A stretch of DNA of 64,000 nucleotides from Roseibium aestuarii (GCF_008477545.1 NZ_VORA01000008.1:49933-113932); one strand, 5' to 3'. Positions 45,428 to 55,290 are shown, counted from the stretch's first letter. Program-made: numbers and translations. Notes: generated from the sequence alone by a model not told the origin.

Positions 45428-45458
45428 AAAAGGCGCGGGAGAGCTCCCGCGCCTTTTT
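45428..45458. terminator. Terminator of the pnt operon
   Basis: AAAAGGCGCGGGA-GAGC-TCCCGCGCC followed by TTTTT; on the minus strand the stem is followed by TTTTGTTTTTT, which fits termination after pntB. Confidence 0.85.
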
Positions 45459-45486
45459 CAGGGGTCAGTCACGTGATCTGCGAGGA

Positions 45487-46884
45487 TCACAGGGCCTTGA
45501 CGATGTCCTCGGTCATCTTCTTGGCGTCGCCGAAGAGCATCATCGTGCGGTCCAGGAAGAACAGCTCGTTCTGGATGCCGGCATAGCCGGAGCCCATGCC
45601 GCGCTTGACGAAGAGCACCGTGCCGGCCTTGTCCACGTCGAGGATCGGCATGCCGTAGATCGGCGACTGCGGATCGTCACGGGCGGCCGGGTTGGTCACG
45701 TCGTTGGCGCCGATGACATAGACCACGTCCGCCTGGGCGAACTCGGAGTTGATGTCCTCCAGCTCGAAGACCTCGTCATAGGGCACGTTGGCTTCGGCCA
45801 GCAGAACGTTCATGTGACCGGGCATGCGGCCGGCGACCGGATGGATGGCGTATTTGACTTCCACCCCTTCGGCCTTGAGCGAATCCGCCAGCTCGCGCAG
45901 GGCGTGCTGGGCCTGGGCAACAGCCATGCCGTAGCCCGGGACGATGATGACCTTGGACGCGTTCTTCATGATGAAGGCGGCATCTTCGGCTGCGCCCTGC
46001 TTGACGGGTCGGTCGTCCTCGCCGCCGGCTGCGCCGCCGCTCGAGGTTTCGCCGCCGAAGCCGCCCAGGATCACCGAGATAAAGGAGCGGTTCATGCCCT
46101 TGCACATGATGTAGGACAGGATCGCCCCCGAAGAGCCGACGAGGGCCCCGGTGATGATGAGCGCCATGTTGCCCAGGGTGAAGCCGATGCCGGCGGCCGC
46201 CCAACCCGAATAGGAGTTGAGCATGGAGACCACCACGGGCATGTCGGCGCCGCCGATCGGCACGATGATCAGGACGCCGAAGACGAAGGCGACCAGAACC
46301 ACCAGCCAGAACAGGAAGGCGCTTTCCGTGGAGACCAGACCGACGACCAGCAGCACGAGCAGCACGGCAAGGCCGAGGTTGATCGCATGGCGGCCGGGCA
46401 GCAGGATCGGCTTGCCGGACATGCGCCCGTCGAGCTTCAGGAAGGCGATGACCGAACCGGTGAAGGTGATGGCACCGATGGCGGCGCCAAGGGAGGCTTC
46501 CACCAGAGCCTGGGCATGGATGTGCCCGGGTTCACCGATGCCGAAGGCGGTGGGCGCATAAAGCGCGCTGGCCGCCACGAAGACCGCAGCCAGACCCACC
46601 AGCGAGTGGAAGGCAGCCACGAGCTGGGGCATGGCGGTCATCGGAATGCGCTTGGCGATCATCGCGCCGATGCCGCCGCCGATGGCGAGGCCGAGGACGA
46701 TGAGCACGATGGCGCCGAAGCTGACATGGCCTGCCACGAGGGTGGTGATCACGGCGATGGTCATGCCGACCATGCCGTAGAGGTTGCCCTTGCGCGAGGT
46801 TTCCGGGCTGGAAAGGCCTCTCAGCGCCATGATGAAGAGCACGGCGGAGACAAGGTAGAGAAGGGCCGTCACATTTGCAGACAT
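45487..46884 (-). CDS. pntB: NAD(P) transhydrogenase subunit beta
   Basis: 465 aa. Nine or so membrane helices (domain II) in the first ~270 residues, with GHVSFGAIVLIVLGLAIGGG and GADMPVVVSMLNSYSGWAA, where proton-channel residues lie. The C-terminal NADP-binding domain III (about 290-465) shows VIIVPGYGMAVAQAQHAL, PVAGRMPGHMNVLLAEA, IGANDVTNPAARDDP and FVKRGMGSGYAGI. The enzyme uses proton motive force to make NADPH from NADH. It is the last gene of pntAA-pntAB-pntB. Confidence 0.97.
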   Translation of the reverse strand: MSANVTALLYLVSAVLFIMALRGLSSPETSRKGNLYGMVGMTIAVITTLVAGHVSFGAIVLIVLGLAIGGGIGAMIAKRIPMTAMPQLVAAFHSLVGLAAVFVAASALYAPTAFGIGEPGHIHAQALVEASLGAAIGAITFTGSVIAFLKLDGRMSGKPILLPGRHAINLGLAVLLVLLVVGLVSTESAFLFWLVVLVAFVFGVLIIVPIGGADMPVVVSMLNSYSGWAAAGIGFTLGNMALIITGALVGSSGAILSYIMCKGMNRSFISVILGGFGGETSSGGAAGGEDDRPVKQGAAEDAAFIMKNASKVIIVPGYGMAVAQAQHALRELADSLKAEGVEVKYAIHPVAGRMPGHMNVLLAEANVPYDEVFELEDINSEFAQADVVYVIGANDVTNPAARDDPQSPIYGMPILDVDKAGTVLFVKRGMGSGYAGIQNELFFLDRTMMLFGDAKKMTEDIVKAL

Positions 46885-46899
46885 GGTACGGTTCTCCCC

Positions 46900-47361
46900 T
46901 TATCGCTGCTTTTTCTTGTACATGGCGAGCATGCGACTGGTGACCATGAAGCCCCCGAAAATGTTCACGCTGGCAAGTACAAGGGCGATGAAGCCGAAGA
47001 CCTTCGCCCAGATCGCGCCGTCACCGGAGGTCAGGCTGACGCCGACGGCCAGAAGGGCGCCGACGATGATCACCGACGAGATGGCGTTGGTCACGGCCAT
47101 GAGAGGCGTGTGCAGGGCCGGGGTGACCGACCAGACCACGTAATAGCCGACGAAGATCGCCATGACGAAGACGGAGAAGAGATAGACGAAGGGCGCGACA
47201 CCCCCGACGGCTTCTCCGGCCTGAAGGGCAACGCCGGCGACCTGATCGAGGTAGCCGAGGGCCGTGTCGGAGGCCTGACGGGCGCCTTCTGCGGCGTCTC
47301 CTGCGGCCTGCACGGCGGCGCGGGCCCGTTCGAGGGCTTCTGCCTGGGTCATTTCACTCAT
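46900..47361 (-). CDS. pntAB: NAD(P) transhydrogenase subunit alpha 2
   Basis: 153 aa. The C-terminal 100 residues form the membrane part of the alpha subunit with three helices: [39 protein letters not shown] and [19 protein letters not shown]. The first ~50 residues are a charged Ala-rich helix ([20 protein letters not shown]), longer than in many PntAB proteins. In Alphaproteobacteria the alpha subunit is split in two, as here. Its start overlaps the pntAA stop by 4 nt, which implies coupled translation. Confidence 0.94.
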   Translation of the reverse strand: MSEMTQAEALERARAAVQAAGDAAEGARQASDTALGYLDQVAGVALQAGEAVGGVAPFVYLFSVFVMAIFVGYYVVWSVTPALHTPLMAVTNAISSVIIVGALLAVGVSLTSGDGAIWAKVFGFIALVLASVNIFGGFMVTSRMLAMYKKKQR

Positions 47362-48509
47362 GCCTCACCCTCCGGCTTGGCGGCCGCGAAGGCCGGATGC
47401 ACCACGGCGCCATCCCGGGTCAGGCAGGTTGCCTTCACCAGTTCGTCGTCCCAGTTCGGGGCGAGGGCCTTGGTTTCCTTGTCGATCATGGTTTCCAGGA
47501 AGGTCACCAGGTTCTTGGCGTAAAGGGCCGAGGCGGAGGCCGGAATGCGGCCGGCCATGTTGTCGTAGCCGACGATCTTCACGCCGCCGACGGTGGCGAT
47601 CTTCCCGGCCTTGGTGCCTTCCACGTTGCCACCGCGCTCGGCCGCCAGATCGACCAGGACGGAGCCGGGCTTCATGGAGGCCAGCATGTCCTTGTCCACC
47701 AGCTTCGGCGCCGGACGGCCCGGGATCAGGGCGGTGGTGATGACGATGTCCTGCTTGGCAATGTGGGCCGCGACGAGTTCCGCCTGCTTCTTGCGGTACT
47801 CGGCCGACATTTCCTTGGCATAGCCACCGGCGGTCTCGGCCTGACGGAACTCGTCATCCTCGACGGCGATGAACTTGGCGCCGAGCGATTCGACCTGTTC
47901 CTTGGCAGCCGGGCGCACGTCGGTGGCGGTCACCACGGCGCCGAGACGGCGTGCCGTTGCAATCGCCTGAAGACCGGCGACACCGGCGCCCATCACGAAG
48001 ACGCGGGCGGCCGGCACGGTGCCGGCTGCGGTCATCATCATCGGCAGGGCGCGGCCATAGTTGGCGGCGCCTTCGATGACGGCCTGATAGCCGGCGAGGT
48101 TCGCCTGAGAGGACAGGATGTCCATGCTCTGGGCGCGGGTGATGCGCGGCATGAATTCCATGGCGAAGGCGGCAACACCCTGCTTGCCGATCACGGCAAG
48201 GTCGGCTTCGTTGCCGTAAGGATCCATCGCACCGATCAGCAATGCGCCGGATTTCATTTCCGCCACCGCATCTGCGGCGGGGCGGCGAACGGTCAGCACG
48301 ACATCCGCATCCGCCAGGGTGGCGGCGCGGGTGTCGCCGAGTTCGGCTCCGGCTGTGATGTAATCGGCATCGGGAATCTGGGCTGACTTGCCCGCGTCCT
48401 TCTCAACGACAACCTTTGCGCCAAGGCCGACGAGGCGCTTGACGGTGTCGGGCGTCGCGGCGACACGCGTTTCCGATGCCGCGGTTTCACGCGGCACTGC
48501 GATCTTCAT
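47358..48509 (-). CDS. pntAA: NAD(P) transhydrogenase subunit alpha 1
   Basis: 383 aa. The NAD(H)-binding domain I, soluble. [20 protein letters not shown] at the start, [32 protein letters not shown], the Rossmann motif [22 protein letters not shown] (core GAGVAGL), [15 protein letters not shown] and [12 protein letters not shown]. It belongs to the alanine dehydrogenase/PNT superfamily but has the RITRAQSMD loop of PNT. It is preceded by the cytochrome oxidase IV-like gene at 112 bp, perhaps in the same transcript. Confidence 0.96.
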   Translation of the reverse strand: MKIAVPRETAASETRVAATPDTVKRLVGLGAKVVVEKDAGKSAQIPDADYITAGAELGDTRAATLADADVVLTVRRPAADAVAEMKSGALLIGAMDPYGNEADLAVIGKQGVAAFAMEFMPRITRAQSMDILSSQANLAGYQAVIEGAANYGRALPMMMTAAGTVPAARVFVMGAGVAGLQAIATARRLGAVVTATDVRPAAKEQVESLGAKFIAVEDDEFRQAETAGGYAKEMSAEYRKKQAELVAAHIAKQDIVITTALIPGRPAPKLVDKDMLASMKPGSVLVDLAAERGGNVEGTKAGKIATVGGVKIVGYDNMAGRIPASASALYAKNLVTFLETMIDKETKALAPNWDDELVKATCLTRDGAVVHPAFAAAKPEGEA

Positions 48510-48621
48510 GAATACTCCCCCTTGAATGGTCCGAAAGGCACCGGTGCGGCTCAGGCCGAGCCGGGCCCAAGCACATCCGTCCGCCCGACGGACGTGCCCC
48601 GGTCAGATGACGGTCAGGCCG

Positions 48622-48903
48622 TCAAACCGTCAGAATGGCCAGAATGCCGGTCAGGACGAAAACGCCTGCAGGCGGGATCCAGCCCTTTTCGCCGATGGCT
48701 GCGCCGATGGCAGCGGTGATCATCATGGCGATGAGCATGAGCCAGCCGAACACATGGGCCACGGTGCCGCCGAAGGCGAAGAGCACCAGGCACAGCACGA
48801 TGGTCAGCACGGAAATGGTGCCGACCTTGGAGAAATTGATGAAACCTTCGTAGGTCCGCTCGTGGGCAGCGTAGTCCATTGCCGGCGCCGAGTTGTCAGA
48901 CAT
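48622..48903 (-). CDS. aa3-type cytochrome c oxidase subunit IV-like protein
   Basis: 93 aa. The N-terminal MDYAAHERTYEGFINFSKVG is the signature of the bacterial aa3 oxidase subunit IV domain (PF07835). It is normally a ~50-residue protein with one helix; here two or three further helices follow (VAHVFGWLMLIAMMITAAIG, PPAGVFVLTGILAILTV). It precedes the pnt operon in many Alphaproteobacteria, and not oxidase genes, so a role in transhydrogenase or general membrane complex assembly is possible. Function uncertain. Confidence 0.82.
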   Translation of the reverse strand: MSDNSAPAMDYAAHERTYEGFINFSKVGTISVLTIVLCLVLFAFGGTVAHVFGWLMLIAMMITAAIGAAIGEKGWIPPAGVFVLTGILAILTV

Positions 48904-49025
48904 GTATTCCCCCCTTGAAAACCGAGTCTGATGAAATTCTTACAATAAAGGTGCCGCTTGCGGCAATGCACCATTTGGTGTGGCCTGCGTGTTCCGTACC
49001 GTTGCCTTGAATGCGTTTCCTAAAG

Positions 49026-50411
49026 TCAGGCCGCGAGCGCGGGGTGCGCACTCCGTTTCAGCAGCTCTTCCTGCCGGGAAGCGACGGTCTCGGCGCTGAA
49101 ACTCTCGATCTGCTCGTTGAACAGACGGTAGAAGTTCAATTCGGCCCGCAGATGCAGGAATACCGAACCGAGACCAATTGCCGCACGGTCCATGAAGACG
49201 AATTCCTGCGGCACGGTCACCGGCCCCAGTTCCTTCAGGCCCTTGTGCACCTGGAAGGCTTCCTTGCGGCCGTATTCCGCGGCGCTGACGCCTTCGGCAA
49301 TCGGGCGCACCCGGTCGGTCAGCAGGGGGCCGTAGATGAAGCGGGCCCAGATGTTCAGCACGTCGATGGTGGCACGGGTCAGCCCCTTGTAGCCCCAGCT
49401 CTCATAGGCATGGACCACCCGGGCCTCGTCGCCTTCCAGCAGGCCCTTGTAGAGGTCTACCACGCCGGCCACGAAGTGTTCAGGGAAGATGCGGATGCAG
49501 CCATAGTCCAGCAGGTTGAGACCCAGCGGCTCGCGGCCCGTCTCGTCGGTGTAGACGGTGTAGTTGCCCAGATGCGGGTCGCCGTGGATCAGGCCGTAGT
49601 GGGAGAAGGGGTGCCACCAGGCGTGGAACATGACCTCGGCCAGCCGGTTGCGCTCCTCCTGCGGGTGGTCGCGGAAGTTCAGGATGGGTGTGCCCTCCAG
49701 CCAGCCCATGGTGAGCAGGCGTCCGGTCGAAAGGTCGGCCACGGTGTCGGGCACGCGGATGTCGTCGCGGTGGGCCAGCATCGTGCGGTAGACGCTCATA
49801 TTCGCCGCCTCGCGGGTGTAGTCGAGTTCTTCGCGGACGCGGGCGGCGATCTCCTTGGCGATCTCGCGGCTGTCGATGGCGTTCTGGATGCGGCGATGGA
49901 GAGACACCAGCCATTGCAGCTGGGTGAGGTCGGCTTCCACCGCCGAGGCCATGTCCGGATATTGCAGCTTGCAGGCGACCGCACGGCCATCGGGCGTCAC
50001 GGCCCGGTGAACCTGGCCGAGGGACGCGGCCGCCGAGGGGTCATGCTCGAAGCTGGCGAAGCGGGACTGCCACTCGGGCCCGAGCTCGGCCCGCATGCGG
50101 CGCTTGACGAAGGCCCAGCCCATGGGCGGCGCATTGGACTGGAGACGGGCCAGCTCCGCCGCATATTCAGGCGGCAGCAGGTCCGGCACGGTGGCCAGAA
50201 GCTGGGCCACCTTCATCAGCGGGCCCTTCAGGCCGCCAAGGGCATCGGCGATGTCCTGGGCACTGCGGGCAGAATTGAGGTCGAGGCCGAGGAGCTTCGA
50301 TCCGGCCATCTTGGCGGCAATGCCGCCCATGCCGGTGCCGACCTTCGCATAGCGTCCGACCCGTGCGCTCAGCCGGTTGCCTTCCCTGTCCTGTGCCATC
50401 GCCTTGTCCAT
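49026..50411 (-). CDS. ABC1/UbiB-family atypical kinase
   Basis: 461 aa. The KxGQ-like region appears as LKGPLMKVAQLLATVPD, the Ala-rich loop as AAASLGQVHRAV, the ATP Lys in AVACKLQYPD, and the catalytic block as LIHGDPHLGNYTV followed by LLDYGCIRI. Such proteins (AarF/UbiB/Coq8) are ATPases that assist ubiquinone synthesis or lipid handling. This form lacks the two C-terminal membrane helices of true UbiB, so a paralogue role is likely. It is transcribed as a single gene ahead of HODM. Confidence 0.87.
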   Translation of the reverse strand: MDKAMAQDREGNRLSARVGRYAKVGTGMGGIAAKMAGSKLLGLDLNSARSAQDIADALGGLKGPLMKVAQLLATVPDLLPPEYAAELARLQSNAPPMGWAFVKRRMRAELGPEWQSRFASFEHDPSAAASLGQVHRAVTPDGRAVACKLQYPDMASAVEADLTQLQWLVSLHRRIQNAIDSREIAKEIAARVREELDYTREAANMSVYRTMLAHRDDIRVPDTVADLSTGRLLTMGWLEGTPILNFRDHPQEERNRLAEVMFHAWWHPFSHYGLIHGDPHLGNYTVYTDETGREPLGLNLLDYGCIRIFPEHFVAGVVDLYKGLLEGDEARVVHAYESWGYKGLTRATIDVLNIWARFIYGPLLTDRVRPIAEGVSAAEYGRKEAFQVHKGLKELGPVTVPQEFVFMDRAAIGLGSVFLHLRAELNFYRLFNEQIESFSAETVASRQEELLKRSAHPALAA

Positions 50412-50478
50412 CTGCGGTTGACCTGCCTTGCTGATTTAGGCCGATCCGCAGGAAAAGCCAGCCCGCGCGGGCGAGGCG

Positions 50479-51393
50479 TCAGGTCGCAGCCGCGTCCGGG
50501 TGGACCGCGCGACGGGCAATGGCCTCCAGGGCTTCGGCAAGAGCGGGCCGATGATGGGTCAGGCCCTTGTAGGCGGCCTGCTGCGGCGTCAGGCCGAGCA
50601 GCTGCTCGCGCAGGCTCGCAGCCCAGACCGGGCCATTGGGGTGCTGCTCCAGCAGGGGCAGGGGGTCGTGGTGCACCTTGATGGTGAAGAGGATGTCGCC
50701 ACTTTCCGGCAGTCGGCGCAGGGTCTGGCGCTCCACGCGCACATGCAGACCGATCAGGCTGGGCGCGCCGTCTCCGGTCAGCTGCGGGTCGATCTGCTTG
50801 GGCTGCGGATGGTGCAGGTCGTCATCGTCATAGATGGACCAGTTGTAGCGGGCGACGAGCTGCTCGGGCCGGAGATTGTCGAAGATTCGCGCGACGACAT
50901 TTCCCATGCGCGCGCCGTTGAAGTCGGGCACGTTCACATGGATGTCGTGCATCGACTTGCCGAATTTCTCCAGCAGCGACCAGGACGAGGGAAAGCAGAG
51001 GCAGGCGGCGGCCAGAAGATAGCCATCCGGTCCCTTGCGCATCAGCACCAGATCCTCCTGCACCCGGCGCGCGGCCTGGATCAGCGGCGCGTCGTCGGGG
51101 TCCGACGTGACCGGGGCATCCGCAAAGGCTTCCGGCCGCCCGGCGAGATGGGCGAGGATCAGGTCGCGGGCTTCCGTCTGGGCCGCAAGGGTGTCCGGCA
51201 GGGCCTGGAAGACCTTGTCCCGCCGGTCGGCGAGCAGGCGCTTCTTGTAGGCGACGTCCCGGACGAAATGCCCGTCCGCTTCAAGCCATGTCTCCGGCGT
51301 GATCGGTTCGAGCCCGACGGAAAACGGCTGCTTCGACCCGTCATAGGGCGTGTGCAGGAAGGGCGGGAGGGGGCGTGAAGGGGGCACGGTCAT
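50479..51393 (-). CDS. Heme-dependent oxidative N-demethylase (HODM, DUF3445)
   Basis: 304 aa from ATG at 51393; the upstream frame lacks similarity. Features: FLHTPYDGSKQPFSVGLEPI near the start, EDLVLMRKGPDGYLLAAACL, CFPSSWSLLEKFGKSM with IHVNVPDF, NWSIYDDDDL and RVERQTLRRLP. This pattern matches the DUF3445/HODM alpha-like family, a PAS-fold heme enzyme with known dimethylamine demethylation activity in related members. Other HODM subunits are not present, so the single protein may act differently. It lies 67 bp downstream of no same-operon gene except possibly pepF. Confidence 0.82.
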   Translation of the reverse strand: MTVPPSRPLPPFLHTPYDGSKQPFSVGLEPITPETWLEADGHFVRDVAYKKRLLADRRDKVFQALPDTLAAQTEARDLILAHLAGRPEAFADAPVTSDPDDAPLIQAARRVQEDLVLMRKGPDGYLLAAACLCFPSSWSLLEKFGKSMHDIHVNVPDFNGARMGNVVARIFDNLRPEQLVARYNWSIYDDDDLHHPQPKQIDPQLTGDGAPSLIGLHVRVERQTLRRLPESGDILFTIKVHHDPLPLLEQHPNGPVWAASLREQLLGLTPQQAAYKGLTHHRPALAEALEAIARRAVHPDAAAT

Positions 51394-51453
51394 GGGTGGA
51401 GGCTCGCCGGAGGAGGGCAGGTGATCCACTTTCCGCGTGCGGCGCCTGCAACG

Positions 51454-51492
51454 AAAGGGGCCAGCCACAGAATGTCTGAGGCCAGCCCCTTT
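51454..51492. terminator. Inverted repeat between pepF and HODM
   Basis: AAAGGGGC and GCCCCTTT enclose CAGCC and GGCCA elements. Located between two same-strand genes, it probably ends the pepF transcript (minus strand, followed by TTTCG). Confidence 0.5.
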
Positions 51493-51554
51493 GCCGTTCG
51501 CGATGAAGACCACGGGCCGGCAAAGCCCGCGCCATCTTCAGGTGCGCGTCATCT

Positions 51555-53417
51555 TCACTCCGCGTCTTTCAGGGCTTCCAGTTCGTCGATCAGCCCCTCG
51601 ATGACCGAGAGACCCTTCTTCCAGAAGTCCGGATTGCTTGCGTCGAGGCCGAAGGGGGCCAGAAGCTCGGAATGATGCTTCGTGCCTCCGGCGCGCAGCA
51701 GGTCGAAATACTTGGCCTGGAAGCCTTCTTCGGCATCCTGATAGACCGCGTAGAGCGAGTTCACCAGGCAGTCGCCGAAGGCATAGGCATAGACGTAGAA
51801 GGGCGAGTGGATGAAGTGGGGGATGTACGTCCAGAAGGTCTCGTAACCCTCGTTCAGCTCGATGGCCGGGCCCAGGCTTTCCCGCTGCACGTCCATCCAG
51901 AGTTCGCCGAGGCGCTCCGAGGTCAGCTCCCCTTCGCGGCGTTCGGAATGGACCTTGCGCTCGAAGGTGTAGAAGGCGATCTGGCGCACCACCGTGTTGA
52001 TCATGTCCTCGACCTTGGAGGCGAGCATGATCTTGCGCTGGCGCGGGGTCTCGGCCTTGGCCAGCAGGGACTGGAAGGTGAGCATCTCGCCGAAGACGCT
52101 GGCGGTCTCTGCCAGGGTCAGGGGGGTGGGGGCCATCAGCGGGCCATTTTCCCCGGCCAGCACCTGATGCACGCCGTGGCCCAGTTCATGGGCCAGGGTC
52201 ATCACGTCACGGGTCTTGCCGAGATAATTGACCAGCACGTAGGGGTGGGCGCTGGGCACGGTCGGGTGGGCAAAGGCGCCCGGCGCCTTGCCGGCGCGGG
52301 CCGGGGCGTCGATCCAGTTGCGCTCGAAGAAGCGGCCAGCGATTTCCGCCATGTCGGGGGAGAAGCCGGCATAGGCGGTGAGCACGATGTCCTTGGCCTC
52401 CGCCCAGGGAATGGGCCGGGCATCGGACTTGGGCAGGGGCGCATTGCGGTCCCAGAAATTCATCTTCTCCATGCCGAGCCACTTCGCCTTCATGGCGTAG
52501 TAGCGGTGGGACAGGCGCGGATAGGCGTCGCGCACGGCGGCGACCAGGGCATCCACCACCTCGCGCTCCACCCGGTTGGCCAGGTGGCGACTGTCGGCGA
52601 TGTCGGTGAAATTGCGCCAGCGGTCGGAGATTTCCTTGTCCTTGGCCAGCGTGTTGGTGATCAGCGTGAAGAGCGACAGGTTGCCGGAAAAGGTCTTCGT
52701 CAGGGCAGCGGCACCGCGGGCGCGCTTGTCGGGATCCGCATCCTGCAGCAGGTTCAGGGTCGGCTCCAGCGGCAGCGGCTCCGCCGCGCCTTCCACCTCG
52801 AAGCGCAGGGAGGCCATGGTCTCGTCGAAGAGCCGGTTCCAGGCGCCGCGACTGGTCATCGACTTCTCGTGGAAGAGCTGCTCGACCCGGTCTTCCAGCT
52901 GATAGGGCTTGTCCTTGCGCAGGTCTTCCAGCCAGGGCCGGTAATGGGCGAGGCCTTCATGGTTCAGCGCGGCGGTCAGGTCCGCGTCCTCGATCCGGTT
53001 CATCTCGAGGGTGAAGAACAGCAGGTGCGAGCTTGCCACCGTGATCTGTTCCTGCACGTCGCCATAGAACTTCTGCACCTTCGGATCGGTGGTCGCGCCG
53101 GCATAGGCCAGGCCTGCGAAGGAGATCAGCTTGCCGAGCAGATCCTCCAGCGCCTCGTAGTCCTTGATCGCGCCGAGCAGGGCGTCCGGGTCATTCCTGG
53201 CGAAGTCGACGAGCTTGCCCTTGTAGGTCTGTTCGAAGTCGCGGGATTTCTCGATGCCCGCCTTGAGGTCGGCAGCCACCTCCGGCGCATCCAGACCGGC
53301 GTAGAGATCGCTCAGGTTCCACTCCGGCAGCGGCCCCAGATCCGCCGACGTTGCGGCGGACGCGGTTGCGGGGGCGCGAAGGAGCGTTCGAGCGGAGGGA
53401 CGGGCGTCGTGGATCAT
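51555..53417 (-). CDS. pepF: Oligoendopeptidase F (M3 family)
   Basis: 620 aa from ATG at 53417 (GAGGTGAT upstream). A zinc metallopeptidase for short peptides. LPEWNLSDLYAGLDAPE at the N-terminus, the FTDIADSRHLANRVE region, and the zinc site MTLAHELGHGVHQVL, with the third ligand in ASVFGEML, and the KVEDMINTVVRQIAFYTFE block. No signal peptide is convincing, so it is cytosolic. Length matches PepF. Likely role: peptide recycling or signal-peptide debris removal. Confidence 0.95.
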   Translation of the reverse strand: MIHDARPSARTLLRAPATASAATSADLGPLPEWNLSDLYAGLDAPEVAADLKAGIEKSRDFEQTYKGKLVDFARNDPDALLGAIKDYEALEDLLGKLISFAGLAYAGATTDPKVQKFYGDVQEQITVASSHLLFFTLEMNRIEDADLTAALNHEGLAHYRPWLEDLRKDKPYQLEDRVEQLFHEKSMTSRGAWNRLFDETMASLRFEVEGAAEPLPLEPTLNLLQDADPDKRARGAAALTKTFSGNLSLFTLITNTLAKDKEISDRWRNFTDIADSRHLANRVEREVVDALVAAVRDAYPRLSHRYYAMKAKWLGMEKMNFWDRNAPLPKSDARPIPWAEAKDIVLTAYAGFSPDMAEIAGRFFERNWIDAPARAGKAPGAFAHPTVPSAHPYVLVNYLGKTRDVMTLAHELGHGVHQVLAGENGPLMAPTPLTLAETASVFGEMLTFQSLLAKAETPRQRKIMLASKVEDMINTVVRQIAFYTFERKVHSERREGELTSERLGELWMDVQRESLGPAIELNEGYETFWTYIPHFIHSPFYVYAYAFGDCLVNSLYAVYQDAEEGFQAKYFDLLRAGGTKHHSELLAPFGLDASNPDFWKKGLSVIEGLIDELEALKDAE

Positions 53418-53627
53418 GGAGATCACCTCGATCTTTGAGCGGTGTTTGAGAGCCGCGCGGGCGTGTGTCCAAGGATGTAAAGGGTTTGGCCGCGCGCGCA
53501 AGACGTCGCGCTGTCTTTTGCCCAGACCGCACCTTTCGCTCTGGCAGGTGTCGGGTCGCCGGCGCAGCAAGACACGCGGGGGCTTTGGCCGGGAGGAACC
53601 GGTTGCGGGTCTCGCCGTTGTCCCTCC

Positions 53628-54338
53628 ATGTCCTATGCCGTCTCAACCTCCGCCTCCACCCGCAGGGTCCTCGCCATCGTGATCGTCGCGATCGCCTTCT
53701 TCCTGCTGGACGTCTGGCTGGTGGAGACCCATCACATCGCGGGGCTGGATCAGGCGGTGCTGGAATGGTTCCGCAATCCCGATGATCTGGCAGATGCCTG
53801 GGGTCCGGCCTGGTTCGAGGAGGCGGCGGGCGAGATCACCACGCTCGGCAGCTACACGTTCATTCTGTTGCTCTCGCTGGTCGTCGTCGGGTTTCTTGCG
53901 CTCTATCAGCGCATCCTGGCGGCGGTCTTCATCGTGCTGGCCATTTCGGGCGGGTCGCTTGTCTCCACAGTCTTCAAGATGCTGTTCGAGCGCCCGCGCC
54001 CCGATGTGGTCGAGCATATGGACCGCACATTCACCTACAGCTTTCCCAGTGGCCATGCGCTGATTTCCGCCATGGCCTATCTGACGCTGGCCGCCGTCGC
54101 CGCCCGCTTCGTCGATCGGCCCTGGGCCCGGCGCTATCTGATGGCCTGCGCGGTCGCGCTGGCGTTTCTGGTGGGCACGAGCCGGGTCTATCTCGGCGTT
54201 CACTGGCCGAGTGATGTTTTTGCCGGCTGGTGTCTGGGCACTGCCTGGGCCGGGATCTGCTGGCTTGCTGCCGATTATCTGTCCCGCCGCACCGGCAGGG
54301 CGGACCGCGAAACCGATCTCGGCACGTCCCGGATCTGA
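53628..54338 (+). CDS. PAP2-family phosphatase
   Basis: 236 aa. Five to six membrane helices, with the three phosphatase motifs KMLFERPRP, SFPSGHAL and SRVYLGVHWPSD in the expected order. Such enzymes remove phosphate from undecaprenyl diphosphate, phosphatidylglycerol phosphate or other lipids on the outer face of the membrane. The first helix (LAIVIVAIAFFLLDVWLV) and an extended loop fit the PgpB/BacA-like group. It is 12 bp before the DUF1206 gene, so the two form an operon. Confidence 0.9.
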   Translation: MSYAVSTSASTRRVLAIVIVAIAFFLLDVWLVETHHIAGLDQAVLEWFRNPDDLADAWGPAWFEEAAGEITTLGSYTFILLLSLVVVGFLALYQRILAAVFIVLAISGGSLVSTVFKMLFERPRPDVVEHMDRTFTYSFPSGHALISAMAYLTLAAVAARFVDRPWARRYLMACAVALAFLVGTSRVYLGVHWPSDVFAGWCLGTAWAGICWLAADYLSRRTGRADRETDLGTSRI

Positions 54339-54350
54339 GGAGAACGCCGA

Positions 54351-55178
54351 ATGCCCGCACATGCCTGGCCCCACTGGATCGCCGTCGCCGCCCGCATGGG
54401 CTATGCGGCACGCGGTGTCGTCTATCTCGTGCTCGGAACCCTGACCTTCCTGGCGGCCTTCCGCGCGGCCAGTCATACGGGCAGCAAAGGGGCTGTGCGC
54501 ACGCTGCTGGAACAGCCCTTCGGCTCGGTGCTCGTGGGGCTGCTTGTGGTCGGGTTGGCGGGCTATGTGTTCTGGCGGCTTATTCAGGCGATCTTCGATC
54601 CGGATGGCCTCGGCAACGGGGTGAAGGGGATCTTCATCCGCCTCGCCCTGCTTGTCTCGGCCTTTTCCTACAGCACGCTGGCGCTTTATGCGGCCTCGCT
54701 TCTCTTTTCCGTGCGGCTCTCCGGCGGCGGCGAGGAAGGGGGATCCGGCAAGGCCGTGGTGAGCGCGCTCAACGGCATCTTTTCTCTCGACACGTTGAAC
54801 CTTGCACTGGCCGCAATCTTCGCCGGGGTGGCCATCGCTCACTGGTGGAAGGCCTTTGCCGGAACTTACGAAAAATACTTCAAGGCGGACGAGAGCAAGA
54901 TGCAGATCATCCGCAAGGTCTCCATCGTCGGCCTTTCCGCGCGCGGCCTGATCTTCGCCACCCTGAGCTGGCTGCTCGTGCTGCGCTTCTTCGACCTGCA
55001 GGGCGAGGACAGCGAAGGCCCCAACCCGGGACTGAAGGACGCCCTGTCCTATTTTCAGGATCTGCCCTATGGCGCAGGCATTCTTGCAGGGGTGGGGCTG
55101 GGGCTCGGTGCCTTCGCGCTCTATTCTCTCGCCGAGGCCCGCTGGCGGCGCATCGAGACGCCGGACTTCGGATCCTGA
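54351..55178 (+). CDS. DUF1206 membrane protein
   Basis: 275 aa. Six membrane helices in three similar pairs, each pair starting with a R/G-G-Y/V-x-A-R-G motif (MGYAARGVVYLVLGTLTF; IRLALLVSAFSYSTLALYAA; VGLSARGLIFATLSWLLVLR). The internal triplication is the hallmark of DUF1206. Function unknown. It is translationally close to the PAP2 gene (12 bp), so it may act in the same lipid step. It is followed by a sigma-54 activator at 112 bp. Confidence 0.87.
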   Translation: MPAHAWPHWIAVAARMGYAARGVVYLVLGTLTFLAAFRAASHTGSKGAVRTLLEQPFGSVLVGLLVVGLAGYVFWRLIQAIFDPDGLGNGVKGIFIRLALLVSAFSYSTLALYAASLLFSVRLSGGGEEGGSGKAVVSALNGIFSLDTLNLALAAIFAGVAIAHWWKAFAGTYEKYFKADESKMQIIRKVSIVGLSARGLIFATLSWLLVLRFFDLQGEDSEGPNPGLKDALSYFQDLPYGAGILAGVGLGLGAFALYSLAEARWRRIETPDFGS

Positions 55179-55290
55179 CCTCGGATCCGGGCAGCCTTGC
55201 AAGTTTCTGCAGCGCTCTGGAGGATTTGTTTACCCGTTCCAGACCACACTGGCCCGAATTGAGACAGAAAAGGGACGGGACAGCGCGGCC

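Noticed and set aside
51672..53438. A 588-codon plus-strand frame over pepF
   Set aside because: Antisense shadow of a well-conserved metallopeptidase.
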